Source of the DNA: Medakamo hakoo
Taxonomy: Eukaryota; Chlorophyta; Trebouxiophyceae; Coccomyxaceae
Direction of reading: 5' to 3'
NCBI GenBank assembly: GCA_026636295.1
Contig: CP089455.1
Location: forward strand, 248,001-312,000
DNA: 64,000 nucleotides
How positions within the stretch are numbered: the first letter of the stretch is position 1; every line of letters begins with the position of its first letter. Positions 20,784 through 32,450 of the stretch are shown here, one piece after another. Under the pieces are notes generated by a model, which ran no database searches, was not told where the DNA came from, and saw nothing but the letters and a program-made list of their open reading frames with translations. Position numbers and translations under genes: made by a program.

Positions 20784-22548
20784 ATGGCGGCCATCAACAT
20801 CGGCTCCGAGAATGCCAGTGACGTGTTCTACCGGTGAGCTGTGTGGGTGGGGAGGGTTGTGGAGGGCGGTGCGAGGGAGGGACGCGGGCCGTTTCGGCTT
20901 TGCGGCGAGAGCATGGGAGACACCTCGCGCGACGAGAAGCAGGAGGCCTTCTCTCACGAAACGCGACGCACCCTCGCGCCCCTCGTCCCATGTTTTCATA
21001 GGTACAAGATGCCGCGCCTGCAGGCCAAGGTGAGTTTTTTTGGTTGGATGGGAATGAGAGCGGACGACGGCGAAGAAAAGGAGCGCTACGGCCCGCGCTC
21101 TCCCGACCCGCGCCGCGCTCTCACGCCCCTCCATCCATCCGAACACAGATCGAGGGCCGGGGCAATGGCATCAAGACCAACGTCGTCAACAACGTGGACA
21201 TCGCCAAGGCTTTAGAACGCCCGCCCGACTACATCGTAAAATACTACGGCTGCGAGTTGGGGGCGCAAACCAAGTTTGACAAAAAGGTGAGGCGAAGAGA
21301 GGATGGATGAAGGATGGATGGATGGATGCATATAGATGGATGGAGCGAATAAAAGCGGACGAAAAAAAAAACTCACGCTTCCTCCTCCCCTCTTTTCATC
21401 ACCCTTAGACCGGCCTGTCCATCGTCAACGGTGCGCACGACACCAGCAAGCTCGTCGAACTCCTCGAAGGCTTCATTAAAAAGTATGTGCAGTGCTACTC
21501 GTGCGGCAACCCGGAAACGGTCGTCAAGCTGAAAAGGGATTTGGTGTCGCTCAAATGCAAGGCGTGCGGCGCCGTCTCGGAAGTCGACTCCCGCCACAAG
21601 CTCAACACGTACATCATCAACCACCCGCCGGAGGAAGTGCTGTCCAAAGCCGAGAAAAAGCTGAAGAAGCTGGAGGCGGAACGCATGGCGGACGCGGGCG
21701 GCGAGGATGGCGCGGGCGGCGGGTCGAAGAAGGAAAAGAAGGAGAAGAAGGAGAAGAAGAAGAAGGACAAGGAGGGGAAAGAGAAAAAGTCCAAGCGCGG
21801 CAAGTCGACGGACGCTGAGGGTGGTGGGACGTCGCGTGCGTCCCCGTCCGGCGGCGGCGACGACGACGACGACGACTCTGGCGCGTCGGGCGGCGAGCAG
21901 GGATCGGACGACGACGACGAGGAAGTCGTCTGGCAGACGGACACGTCGGCCGCCGCGGCCGCGGCCCGCGCCCGGGAACAGCTGTCCGACGCCATGGCGG
22001 CCATGGTCACGCTGTCGGACGAGGTGAAGGGCGCGGACAAGCGGGCGGAAGCTGTCCAGGCGATTCGCGACGTGGCCGGGCAGGGCGGGTCGGCCCCGCC
22101 CGCGGCCGTCATCGATGCCGCCGCCGCCGCCGCCGCCGCTGCCGGCACAGACACGCCCGCGGACCGGACCGCGCTGCTGGTCGAAGCCCTGCTGCTGGGC
22201 GGGCCGCCGGACGTCCGCCTGGCGACGACGGCGGCGGCGGTGGCGCCGATCCTGGCGGCCGCCGCGCCCGACGCGCCGGGGCAAATGGCGGTCGCGGTCG
22301 GCATCGAGCGCGCCCTGGCGGTCGCGTGCCCCGACCGGGCGCCCGAGGCCGGCCTGGTCTTCAAGGCGCTGTACGACGCGGACGTCCTGGACGAAGCCAT
22401 CATCACCGGGTGGGCGGGCGCGGCCGGCGCGGGCGCGGTGGTGGGCGTGCCGGCCGACAAGGGCGCGGCCGTCCGCGCGGCGGCCGCGCCGTTTGTGGCG
22501 TGGCTGGAGGAAGCGTCGAGCGAGGAGGAGGACGACAGTGACGAGTGA
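20784..22548 (+). CDS. eIF5: Translation initiation factor eIF5
   Basis: Four exons: 20784-20833, 21002-21029 (a 28-nt microexon), 21149-21286 and 21409-22548, about 451 residues. It starts [26 protein letters not shown], the classic eIF5 N-terminus with the Arg finger region. [14 protein letters not shown] and the zinc ribbon (CYSCGNPET...LKCKACG) follow. A Lys/Glu-rich linker (about residues 150-190) and acidic patches lead to the C-terminal W2/HEAT domain, which ends in the acidic tail [13 protein letters not shown] that binds eIF2beta. eIF5 is the GTPase activator for eIF2 in the 43S/48S preinitiation complex. Donors are GTGAGC, GTGAGT and GTGAGG. Each splice junction falls inside invariant sequence, so the model is firm. 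Confidence 0.97.
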
Positions 22549-22730
22549 GTGAGTGAGTGGTCGCATGCGCGCACTCTGTGCGCCTGGGTGTGTGTGCCTT
22601 GCGTTGCGGGCCGGCCCCGTCCCGTCCCGGCTGGTGAGTGGAGGGGGAGAGAGAAAAGAGTACTGGGTTGGATGGGAGCGCTCGTGCGAGAGTGTGAGAG
22701 AAAAAGAACAAGGTTTCCCCCCTCTCCACC

Positions 22731-24255
22731 ATGCCCGCCATTCACAGCGCCGCCATCGCGCTGGCCCTTGCCGCCCTCGTGGCCGCGCTCGCCGGTATCA
22801 CGTGGGACGGCGACATCGTGTGGGAGCCGGTCGTCCGCGTCACGGAGCGCACGCCGGCCGAAGGGCCGCGCGAGACGAGCGTGTACAGCCGCACCACACT
22901 TGAATTCCCGCTCAATGGAGGTAGGAACAGCTGCTGTTCCTTCATTTACTCAATTACTCAAACACCAGTTGTTTGAGTAGGATTTAAGAAGGAGGGCGGG
23001 GCCGGATGCGGCCGCGCGACGGGAAAAAACCAACTGCGGTCGGCAGGCATTCGTGTTCGCGCGCGCGCGCGCGCGCGCGCGCGGCCGCGACCTCGACCCC
23101 GTGCGCCGCTGGAGAGGACGCCGACAAGCGCCGCCGCCGCACGCGCCCTCACGCACCGCCCCCCCCCCCTCCTCCCACACACCAAAAACAGAAACGGGGG
23201 AGGGCTGGCTCTACCTCCCCAAACGCCCGCTGGCCTCCCCCGCCTCCCCCCTCCCGCCGCTCGTCCTGATGGCCCACGGCATCGGCGGCCAAAAGGACAT
23301 GGGCCTGCACCCGTTTGCCGAAGAATTCGCGGGGCGGGGGCTGGCGGCGTTTGTGATCGACTACCGGTGCGTTGGTGGGTGGGCGGGGAAGGGGGTCGGC
23401 GCGCGCCCCCCTTTGCTCCATCCCTCCCCCCCCCTCAACCCATCCACCACCCCCCACCGCCACCCCCCCTCCCCATCCCATGCCCCCCCCCCCTCCCCCC
23501 ACAACAGCACGTTTGGCGGCTCGTCCGGCGAGCCGCGCAACTGGGCTTCCCCTGCCCGCCACGTCGACGACATCGTGGCCGCGGCACACTGGGCGGCGGA
23601 ACACCTGGCGGACAGGGTCGACCCGTCCCGCCTCGCGCTGTGGGGGTCGTCCCTGGCTGGCGGCCACGCGCTCGTCGCGGGCGCGCGCCTGGGCGCCCGC
23701 GCGGCCGCGGTCGTCTCCCAGGTCCCGCACCTGTCCGGCCCCGCGGCAGCCAGGGCCGGCATGGCGGCCCGTGGGCTGAGCGGGACGCTGAGGCTGGCCC
23801 GGGCCGCGCTCGTGGACGTGGCGCGCGGCGCGCTGGGCCTGCCCCCCGTCTTTGTCAAGGTCGCGGGCGGGCTGGGCGACCTGGCCTTCATGCAGCTCGC
23901 CTCGGAGGAGTTGGCGGCCTACTTCGCCAAGCACCCGGCCCAGTATGCGGGCGGGTGGCGCAACCAGGTGCGGGCCCGGTTCGCGCTGGAGATCGGGCGG
24001 TACTCGCCGTCCAAGGCCGTGCCCCGCCTGGCCTGCCCGGCGCTGCTGGTCGTGGCCGAGCGCGATTCGGTCTGCCCTCCCGGCCTGGCGGCCGACGCCG
24101 CCGCGTCCGCGAAGGCGCCGGGCCAGGTGCGCATTCACACTGTGAAAGGCGCTGGCCATTTCGATGTGTATGCGGGGGCGGGCTTCAAAGACGCCGTCAC
24201 AGCGGAAGCGGCCTTTTTGGAGGAGGTGTTGTCAGGTCGGGCAAAGTCCGCTTGA
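22731..24255 (+). CDS. Alpha/beta hydrolase with N-terminal signal or anchor
   Basis: Three exons (22731-22920, 23192-23366, 23508-24255), about 370 residues. The N-terminus (MPAIHSAAIALALAALVAALAG) is a clear signal peptide or signal anchor. The hydrolase core has LVLMAHGIGGQKDMGL (oxyanion loop), FVIDYRTFGGSSGEPRNW, the nucleophile elbow LWGSSLAGG with Ser, a late Asp in VAERDSVCPPG and the His in GAGHFDVY. This completes a Ser-Asp-His triad. The layout resembles bacterial and plant dienelactone-hydrolase/peptidase-like esterases with a cap between strands. The substrate cannot be told. Intron 1 has the only GTAGGA donor in the window and holds a GC-alternating run at about 23056-23085; intron 2 is C-rich. 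Confidence 0.85.
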
Positions 24256-24357
24256 CGACGGGACAGAGGCGCGTGTCGTGCAAAAAAAAAAAACAACGCG
24301 AGTGTGAACTAGGAGCGCGTGAAGCCGCCGCCCCCCTCTCCCACGCGGGCGCGGCAC

Positions 24358-25679
24358 ATGCGCGGCCGCCTGACCCGCGCGCTGCCGTCCCTGATGAAGG
24401 GCGTGTCCCGGTCGGGCGTGAGTGCGCCGACGGCGACAGCGGCGACGCCGCCGCCGCCGCCGCGAATGGCCATGGTCCCGCCCGCGCCAGCCCGCGCCGC
24501 CGCGTCCGCCTCCATTCCTTCCACGTCTGGCAGGGGCGTGGGTGCGTGGGTTTTTGACAGGAGGGGGCGGGCGGGCGTGTCCTGCCCTCGCCGCGGCGCC
24601 GCCGCCGCTGCCGTGCCGGCTGGCCAGGCGTCCGATGCCTGCGCCGCCACCGCCTCCCCCAACCTAGACCACCTCCTCCCGTCCGCGCCCTTGCGCCTGG
24701 CGCCGGGCGAAGTCCACCTGTGGTGGGCGGACGCGGCCGACCCGGGGCTGAGTCCGGAGGTGCTGCAGGCCTACGCGGCGTCCGTGCTCACGCCCGACGA
24801 GGCGGCCGCGTCGGGCGGCCAGCCGGCGCGGGTGCTCGCCCGGGCGCTCGTGCGCTGCGTCCTCGCCCGGTACGCCGGACACGGCGCGACCCCGGCCTCC
24901 CTGGCCTTCGTCACCGCGGCCCGGGGCGGCAAGCCCGCGCTGGACCCGGCCTGCAACCCGGACGGCCTGGAGTTCAACCTGACGCACTCGGGCGGGCTGG
25001 CGGGCCTGGCGGTCGGGCGGGCGGGCAGTGGGGTGGGGCTGGACGTCGAGGCCGCGGCGCGGTCGCCGCGCGCCGGCGCGGCGGCCGTCGCCGCCCGGCA
25101 CTTTGCGCGCTCTGAAGCAGACGCGCTGGAGCAGGTGCGGCGGGAAGCCGGCGACGCCGCCGCGGCGGCCGAGTTCGTGCGGCTGTGGACGCTCAAGGAA
25201 AGCTTTGTGAAAGCGACGGGGCACGGCATTCGGGGGGCGGGCCTGGCGGTGGGGGGAGGGGGGGCGCCGCCGCCGCCGCCGACCCCGCGGAGCCGGGCGC
25301 GTCGACGCGGGGCCTGGCCTCCTTTGCCCTGGCCCTGGAGGACGACGGCGACGGGCGGGCGGCGGCGGCGCTGTCGTCCGCCCTGCCGGGCCTGCCGCTC
25401 GTCGGCGGGCGGGGCCGCGTCGGCGCGGGCGACGCCACCCTCACCGGCCCGGCCGGCGCCGTGCGGGCCATCCGCGCCCTGGACGCGCCGCCCGACAGTC
25501 CCTGGCGTTTCATCCTGCTGCGGCCGCGGCCGGGCTACGTCGCGTCCCTGTGCGTGCGGGCGGGCGGCGGCGGGTCCAGCCCCCCTCTGCGCGTCCGCGC
25601 GTGGCAGGGCTTGCCCGGCCGCCCGGCCGCGCCGCTGCCGACGGGCGCGGCCGGGCTCGCGTGCTCCGTGCCCTTGTAA
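24358..25679 (+). CDS. 4'-phosphopantetheinyl transferase (Sfp/AcpS superfamily)
   Basis: The Arg/Ser/Ala-rich start (MRGRLTRALPSLMKGVSRSG) suggests organelle targeting. The core has LEFNLTHSGGLAGLAV, the Mg-binding GVGLDVEA and LWTLKESFVKATGHGI, which are the Sfp-type motifs. The enzyme moves 4'-phosphopantetheine from CoA to Ser of acyl carrier proteins. The frame is interrupted after GLA at 25248. A phase-0 intron 25249-25292 (44 nt, GT..AG) would join the next open frame, PGASTRGLASFALALE, ending at the TAA at 25677, and give about 425 residues. A one-base error in the adjacent G-run is the other explanation. Upstream in-frame non-ATG codons were ignored. The stop lies only 35 bp from the UFM1 stop on the other strand. 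Confidence 0.85.
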
Positions 25680-25714
25680 CACACACACACACACACAAGA
25701 CTAGCCATGCTGCT

Positions 25715-26118
25715 TCACACACGCGCACACACGCCGCCCGGCCCCCACCGCCCCCCCACCCGGTCGCGCGGGATGAGCCGCAGGCTCGACCCGTGCTTCA
25801 TAAACACCGCGCCGGCCGCCTGGCCCGGGTTGACGCCCACGCCGTCGTCCGTGATGATGGCGCTCGTTGCCGGTGGGACTTTAAACTCCGCCGCGGCGAA
25901 TTTCAGCACGGCCGTGAAGGGCGCTTCCTCCGGGACGGAGAACCTGATGGATGGTGGGGGCGGGCGGCGAGAGGTGGTGGGCGGGGGGTGGATCAGCGTG
26001 GATCAAAACGCGCGCGGCAGGCGCGTGGCTACGGCTTTTTTCTCACAACTCACACTCGGTACGGCAGCTTGGGGTCGGACGTCAGCGTGATCTTGAAGGA
26101 GACTTTGGAGCCGTCCAT
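25715..26118 (-). CDS. UFM1: Ubiquitin-fold modifier 1 precursor
   Basis: Two exons (26118-26054 and 25943-25715), 97 residues. [39 protein letters not shown] matches UFM1 throughout, ending [12 protein letters not shown]. Gly85 is the equivalent of the conjugating Gly83 of animals. UFM1 is attached to lysines (ribosomal protein uL24 in animals and plants) through UBA5, UFC1 and UFL1, in ER-bound ribosome quality control. The precursor continues [12 protein letters not shown] for 12 residues after the Gly. Most known precursors have a tail of two or so residues, so the UfSP protease would have to remove a long tail here. Donor GTGAGT, phase 2. A C-run in the tail region could hide an indel. 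Confidence 0.95.
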
Positions 26119-26211
26119 GTTTTTGGGGGGCGGCGGCGGGGGCGAGAAATAAACGAATGCCGTCGGGGCGCGTTTTTTTTTTTTGTTCCGTCGTCCGTCC
26201 GGTGTTTTGCA

Positions 26212-29200
26212 TCACACCCCGCGCAACACCTCCAGCAACGCCGCCACGCCCTCGCCGCCACCGCCGCCACCGCCGCCATTCACCTCCGCCGCCAGCTCAC
26301 GCAGCGCAGACCGAGCTCCACTGCCCTGACGCCCCGCCGCCGGCAACAGCACTTTGGCCGCCAACGCCGCGGGTCCCAGCGCCGCAGCCGCGTCGGCCGT
26401 GGCCACCCAGGCTTGGGCTGCCGCGCGCGCGCACGCGCTCGCCAGCGCGCCCGCGGCCACCGGGCCCGCGTCGTCCAGGGCCGAACAGATGAGTGGCAGC
26501 TCGTCCTCACCAGCCGCACATGCGGCTGCAGCGGGGGCAAGCCAGCTGTAGCCCAGGCTGGCGGACGACGCACCGGTCGCCAGAGCGCCGCCCAAAAACG
26601 GGGCCGCGCTGGCGGTCAGGGCGCCCGCGTCCTCGCCGCACGCCGCGGACAGCAGGGCTTCCAGGGCGTCGGCAGGCGCGGACGGGTCGTCGCAGGCTGC
26701 ATCAGGGCGCTGGCCCGCGCTCTCAGCGCCACGGCGGAGGCAGGCCAGCAGCTTCGCCGCGTGCGCGAGCGCGGCCGGCGCGGCGGCCGCGGCGGGCGCG
26801 CCGCCGCCCACCGCCGCCCACGCGGCCGCCGCGTGGGCCAAGGACGCCGCCGCGCGGGCGGCAGCCGCGCCCAGGCGAGACGAGGGAGCCCAGGCCAAGA
26901 GCCGGGCAGCGTCGCCCGCGGCGGCGACGGCGCCGGCGGCGGCCCGCAGGGCGTCGGCCGCCGCGTCGCCAGAAGGGGTGCACGCGCCGCGCGCCGCGCG
27001 GGAGGGGCCGCCGCCCCTCCCCAGCACGACCGCCGCGCCGTCGGCCGCCGCGTCCGCGACGGACGCGGCCGCGCCCAGGACAGACGCCAGGGCGTCTTCC
27101 GCACTGGTAGCGACGCTTGCGGCGGCGGCGGTGGGCGTGCCGCCGCCAGGGAAGAGCGGGCGGGCCAGGGTGGCGGGCGTGGCGGGCTCGCTGCCGCCGC
27201 CGCTCGACGTCCGCGGCGCGCCCCCGGCGCCGCCGTCAGCAGCGCACGCCAGCAGGGCGTGCGCCGCCGCGGTCGCCGCGTCCGCCAGGGCGCGCGCATC
27301 GTCTGGGACGCGGGAATCTTCCTCACCTTGTCCGTCCTCTCCGTCCACCACCGCCGCCGCCAGGGCGGACGCCAGACACGCGGCCGACGCGTGCGCGGCC
27401 GACGGGAGGGCCGCCACCAAGTCCCGCGCCGCCGCCGCGTCGCCGTCCGTCAGCAGGGCGGCCCGGGCCGTGGGTTCGCGCAGGGCGGCAGCGGCCGTCG
27501 CGGCGGCCGCAGCACGGGAGGCCGGGCCGCCGTCCCCGCTGGCGCCGCGGAGCTCAGCGGCCAGCGCGCGCGCGGCCGCGCGCGCGCGGCCGCCCGCGCA
27601 CGCTGCCCGCACCAACGCCGCCGTGTCCCCCGGCGGGTCCGGGAACGGGCGGGCGGCTGCCCCAGCTAAAGCAGCGGCCAGGGCGCCGTCGCACACGTCC
27701 GAGCCGGCGGGCGCGCCCGCGTCGTCCAAAGCGGCGGCGGCGCGGACGAGGGCGGCCGCGGTGCCTGGAATCGCGGCGCCGTCCTCCCCCCCTCTCCTCC
27801 CCTCTCCGCGCTCCCGCCCGCGCGCCGCGTCCACGATGGCCGCCACGTCCGCCCGGGCGACGGCGCGCGGTGGTGGGGGGGCCGCTGTTTCACCGCGCCG
27901 GGCGGCGGCGTGCGCGCGGGCCAGCCCGTCCAGGGCGCCCGCGAGGCCCAGGGCCAGCGCGGCCGGCGGCGGGAGCAGGTCCGGGCGCGGCGGTGGCAGG
28001 CGGGTCGCGGGCGTGGAGGGCGGCGGGCCCGCGGCTCCAGCGGGCGGCGTGGCAGCAGCCCAGCGTGCTGCGGGCGTGGGAGCAGCTGGCGTTGCCCGGC
28101 CGCGCTTGCCCGCCGTCGTGGGAGGCAGGGGCGGGCGGGCGGCGCGCAGCGGCCCAGCGACCGGAGTGGTGGCGGCGGCCGCGGCCGCGGCGGCGTTCGC
28201 CGCCGCCGTCGCGGCCAGGGACCGCCGCCGCCCCGTTCCCGACGCACGGCGTCCACCCGTCACCGGCATCGCAGACGCCGGGCTGCCGGGCGGCGGCGGC
28301 GTGCTGTTTTCTCCGTCGCCGCCTTCTCCGGCGGCCGCCGGCGTGGCGTCGCCGCCCGCCACGCCGAGCGGCCGGCCCAGCAGCAGGCGGGCCAGGCCAC
28401 GGGCCAGGCCCGACGCGATGTCGCCGGACAGGTGGGGCGGCACCCCACCCGCCCCGCCGCACGCAAAGGAGGCAAGCGCCGCCCCCGCCGGCGGGTCGGA
28501 CCGCAGGAGGGCCAGCAGCCGGTCGCGCACGTCGCCGGGCGAGGCCGGGTGCGGCAGCAGTTCGACCGCGACGGCCCGGGCGGCGGAGGCCAGGGACGCG
28601 GGCAGGCCGTCGACGGACGCTGAGGACGACGCCGAGCCGGGCCAGGGGCCGGGGAGCAGGGCCAACACGTCGGCGCAGGCGGCGGGCCCGGGGCGCGCCG
28701 CGCCGGCCGCCCACGCGGCCGCCACCAGCTCGGCCGCCGCCGCCCGCACCGCGGGGCAGCGGCGGTCCCTCAACCCCCCGCTGACGCGCAGCGCAGCAGG
28801 GGCGGCGCGCGCGATGAGCGGGCGGGCCAGCGGGTTGGCGGCCAGGCGGGCCAGGCCGCGCAGGGCGGCGGCCCGGACGGCGCCGGCCGCCCCGTCGGCC
28901 GCCAGGTCGCCGGCGACGCGTTTCACGAACGCGGCCGCCGTCCCCGCCGGCACCAGCTCCCAGAACTTGTCCAGGAGCGCGCAGACGCCACCCGCGGCAG
29001 CGGCTCTGACCGCGGGGCAGGCGTCGCCCAGGCTGCCGCCCAGCGCCCCAAACTGCCGGACGAGCAGCGCGTCGGCGTCGGGCGTGGCCAGGTCCGGGTC
29101 GGTCAGCGGGAACGCGTCGAGCAGCAGGCCCAGGCACTGCAGCCGGGCCCGGCCATTGGCGCTGGCCAGGCCGCGGAACAGGTGGGGGGCGTGCGACCGC

Positions 29201-30655
29201 AGCAGCAGGCCGTCGACGCCCGGGTGGGCTTTGCGGGCCGCCAGGCCGGCCAGGAGGCGGCGCAGGGACGACGCGAGGGGCGGCGAGCCGACGAGCGCGG
29301 CGTCCCGCGCCAGCCCGCCCACGACGCCCTCCACCGCCGCCCGCGCCTCCGACCCGGCCACGGCTTCTCGCCACCCGCGCCACAGCAGGTCCGAGTACGC
29401 GTCCAGCAGGCCGGGCGGGGCGACCGGGGCCTGGTTGCGGACGACGGCGCCGACTTCGGCCGCCAGGCTCGCGGACGCGCCCAGCGCCGACCCCAGGAAC
29501 CGGCGGCCGAGCCTGTCCCGGACAAAGGGCGGGGCGAGGCTGGCGCGCAGGAGCAGGCGGCGCAGGTCGCCTGACGAGGCGTCGCCCCAGTCCACGAGCG
29601 CCAACGCCCCGCGCAGGCCCGCGCACCGGCGCACGTCGGCCGGGCGCCCCCCGCCCGCGAGCGCGCGCACCAGGGCCCACGGCAGCAGCTGCGGGATGAG
29701 GGCGGCCGCGCCCCCGGCCTGCGCCGACCACCAGGCACAGCACAGGCGTCCGACGGCCGCTTGGACGTCCGGGAAGTCGGACGCGGCGAGGAGGGCGTTG
29801 TCGTGGAGGGCCGTCGCCGCGTCCAGCAGGCCGGGCGGGACGGGCGGCGGGGCGTTGTCCGCGCCTGGCGCGTCCGCGCTGGCCACCGCGTCGTCAAAGG
29901 CGGCCTGAACGACGGTCGCGATGCCGACGAGGACGTCGGCCGCGTCGAGCTACGGACAGGGGGAGGCGGGGGGGGGGGGGGGGGGGGCGGATGGTGGGGA
30001 TGGGTTGCGCGAGAGAAGCGCGCGCGCGCGCGCGCGCGCGTGTTTTCTCCTCTCCTCACGCCTGTTCTCTCTGACGTACCCGCAGCGCGTCCACGTCCTC
30101 ATCAGTGACGACTGCTGGCGGTGGGACGCCGGCGGGTGCGGCGCCGTCGCTGTCGGCAGGAGCGGCTTCTTCCGCGTCGCCTTCGCCGCCGCCCAACTGC
30201 GGCGGGCGCAGGGGTGCGGACGTCGCCAAGGCCGCAGCCGCGCCATCTGCGGTCAACAGAGGAGCCCAAACTTGAACCTGCGCGTAGAGGGGAGGTGAAG
30301 CAGTGAGGGATGACGGGTCTGTGTGCGCGTTTGCCATGCGCTCCCGACGTCGTTTTTTTTGGCGCGTCCAATAAAGCGTCCGCAAGCAACTCACCGCCTT
30401 GACGGCCGCACTGCCTAGGCGGGCCAGGTCGCGGCGCGGGATGCCCTGGACCAGCTCGTTCAGCTCGGACGCGGTGGAGGCCTGCGTGAGTTTATGTAGG
30501 AGGGGCGTGAGCGGGGGAAACGAAGCCGCATGCGCGGCACCTCCTCCCCGCACAAAACTCACCGCCGCCAGCGCGTTCAACCAGGCGCGCTCTGAGCCAG
30601 GAGCGCCGGCAGTCGCCTGCTCGAGGGCGGACAGCAGCGTCTCGGCGGGCGACAT
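26212..30655 (-). CDS. NCAPG2: Condensin II subunit G2 (CAP-G2)
   Basis: Four exons: 30655-30563, 30481-30395, 30277-30080 and 29949-26212, about 1371 residues (human 1143). The N-terminal part includes ELNELVQGIPRRDLARLG. The HEAT-rich core has SHAPHLFRGLASANGRARLQCLGLLLDAFPLTDPDL, LLVRQFGALGGSLGD..PAVRAAAAGGVCALLDKFWELVP and LRDRRCPAVRAAAAELV, which follow the CAP-G2 pattern of human NCAPG2. The C-terminal half is Ala-rich HEAT-like helices with low-complexity inserts. CAP-G2 is the HAWK subunit of condensin II, acting in the nucleus on chromosome compaction. All introns are phase 0. The last acceptor (TAG at 29950-29952) lies beside a C20 tract (G20 on +, 29968-29987) that serves as the polypyrimidine stretch. 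Confidence 0.85.
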
Positions 30656-30810
30656 TTTTGGGGTTGTCGCCGCCTTTGTCGCGAGCTCCCACAAAAGGAG
30701 GAGACCAGACTCTAAATTGAGAGGGGGTCGCTCTCGACGGGGGGGGCGGGCCGTCGCCTCTTCAGAGGCAGGCCATCCCTTCCCTCTTTTCCGGCAGGCC
30801 CGCGCACGCC
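30656..30810. promoter_or_regulatory. Short divergent promoter, CAP-G2 / F-box-FBA gene
   Basis: 155 bp between divergent ATGs. It holds a GC-rich centre and a CT-rich stretch before the + strand ATG. No factor site was recognised. Confidence 0.5.
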
Positions 30811-32200
30811 ATGGCGACCGATGCACCGCCCACCAAATCCTCCTGGAGGTGGACGCTCAGACCCGCCTTCTTGTTTGGATCGCCGCCGCAGGAAGAGAGG
30901 GCCGCGCCCGCCAGCGCGCGCCGCCCGGACGCGCACGACGCGCCGCTGTCCGGCCCCGCCGACCCCCACCCGCCGCCGCCCGCCCTGGCCGCGTCCCACC
31001 ACGCCCTGACGCTCGTCTTCGACGGCCTGGACGCCGCCACGCTGGCGGGGCCCGTCGCATCAACCTGCACGGCTTGGCGGGACGTCGCGGGAGCGGGCGA
31101 CGCGTGGCGGGCCCGGTTCGCGCCGCCCCTGCCGCGGTCGCTCTCAGACGGCCTCGACGCCGGGCCGGGCGCGGCGGGCGCCGCCCCGCGCCCGCGGTCC
31201 TGGCCGGCCGCCTGGGCGGGCCTGGGCGCCACCAACCTGTTGAGAGGCGCGTCCGGCTGGGCGGGCGTGGGGACCAGCATGCGGTCCTGGCTGCGCGCGG
31301 CCGAACCGCCGCCCTGGGCGGTGTCGGCGCACGGCGGCCACGGGTGGAGCGTCGAGGTGAGCGAGCGGTGAGAGGGGGAGGGGGCTGGTGGGGCGCCCGC
31401 ACGGACTCCGCGACTCCCCCCACCCCCCCCCACCCCCCCCCACACACACACGGCCGCATGCACGCTCGACCCACCCACCCACCCACCCCAACCCCACCCC
31501 ATCCCTGCACAAGTTTCCGGGCAGTGAGGGCGCCCCGCCCCCGCCCGAACCCCCGCTCCCGCCCGCGTCCGCCCCTCCAGGCGCGGCCCGCCCGCCCTAC
31601 GGCTGCATCGCCTCCTCCTTTGCCTGGTGTGAAGCCGTGCAAGTCGTGGACCTGGTCAAAGCGCTGGTGCGGGGTAGGGGGTGGACGGAGCGCGAGGCCA
31701 CCGCCTGGCTGGACGGTGGGCCGACGCTCGAGCTGACTGCCTGGGTCGGCGGCCGCGTCGACTGCCCCGGCTCCCTTGCCGCAGCGGGCTTGGTCCTCCT
31801 AGACGGTGAGGAAGTCCTGCCACCGTACGGCCCGCGCGTGGCCTGGGCGGACCGCGGCCTCGCGGCGTGGACGAGCGGGGACCGCGTCGCGCCCGCCGGG
31901 CGCTGGGCGCGCGTGGTCGGCCGCGTCGTCGCGCCCGCCCGCACCCGCCGCGCCCTGGTCTACCTGCGAGGCCGGGACACGGCTTTTTGGGCGGGGCACT
32001 ACGGCGCCAAGTGGGCGGCGCCGTCGCTGCGGTTTGTGCCGGGCGGAACGAGCGAGGCGGAAGAGGGCGAGCTGGCTGCGGAGATGGATGAGGCCGTGCC
32101 GCCCGCGCCGCCGCAGGTGCGGGGCCTGCCGGCTGGCGGTGGGGGCGGGTTTCGATTAGTGGGCGCGCGCATGGAGTTGGGAGTGGACGACCGGGAGTAG
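30811..32200 (+). CDS. F-box protein with FBA (sugar-binding-like) domain
   Basis: Two exons (30811-31356 and 31514-32200), about 410 residues. Residues about 65-115 (LTLVFDGLDAATLAGPVASTCTAWRDVA..WRARF) form an F-box. The FBA domain begins NLLRGASGW, with GHGWSVE|KFPGSE across the splice, then IASSFAWCEAVQVVDLVKALV, LELTAWVGGRVDCPGS, VVGRVVAPARTRRALVYLRG and DTAFWAGHYGAKWAAPSLRF. The last matches the FBA ending (..D..YW.GWYG....S.V). In animals FBA F-box proteins (FBXO2/6 type) lead SCF ligases to glycoproteins. This copy probably acts as an SCF adaptor, but sugar binding is inference. The acceptor is AAG/TTT rather than CAG. A Pro-rich loop follows the splice. Confidence 0.85.
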
Positions 32201-32450
32201 TGGGTGTGTGTGTTTGGTGTGTGTTGATTGTTTTCACTGACAGGTCCGCCCCTCACGGCCGGGGAAAAAAAAACACATGCCCGCTGACCCCCCCCCAAAA
32301 AAAAAACCATTCCTACAGCTTTCTCACGTTTTGTTTTCCCGCGATCCAAAAACTTTCTACCAGCGCAGTGCTCAGCAAGTATCGTTCACGAAAAGGACAG
32401 AGTGTTCCCGCCACACCGAAAAAGAGGGCGCCCTCTCCACCTCACGTGTG

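Noticed and set aside
23056-23085. CG-alternating run in the hydrolase intron as a regulatory element
   Set aside because: Similar GC-alternating runs occur in other introns (for example 30019-30040), so it is likely background sequence.
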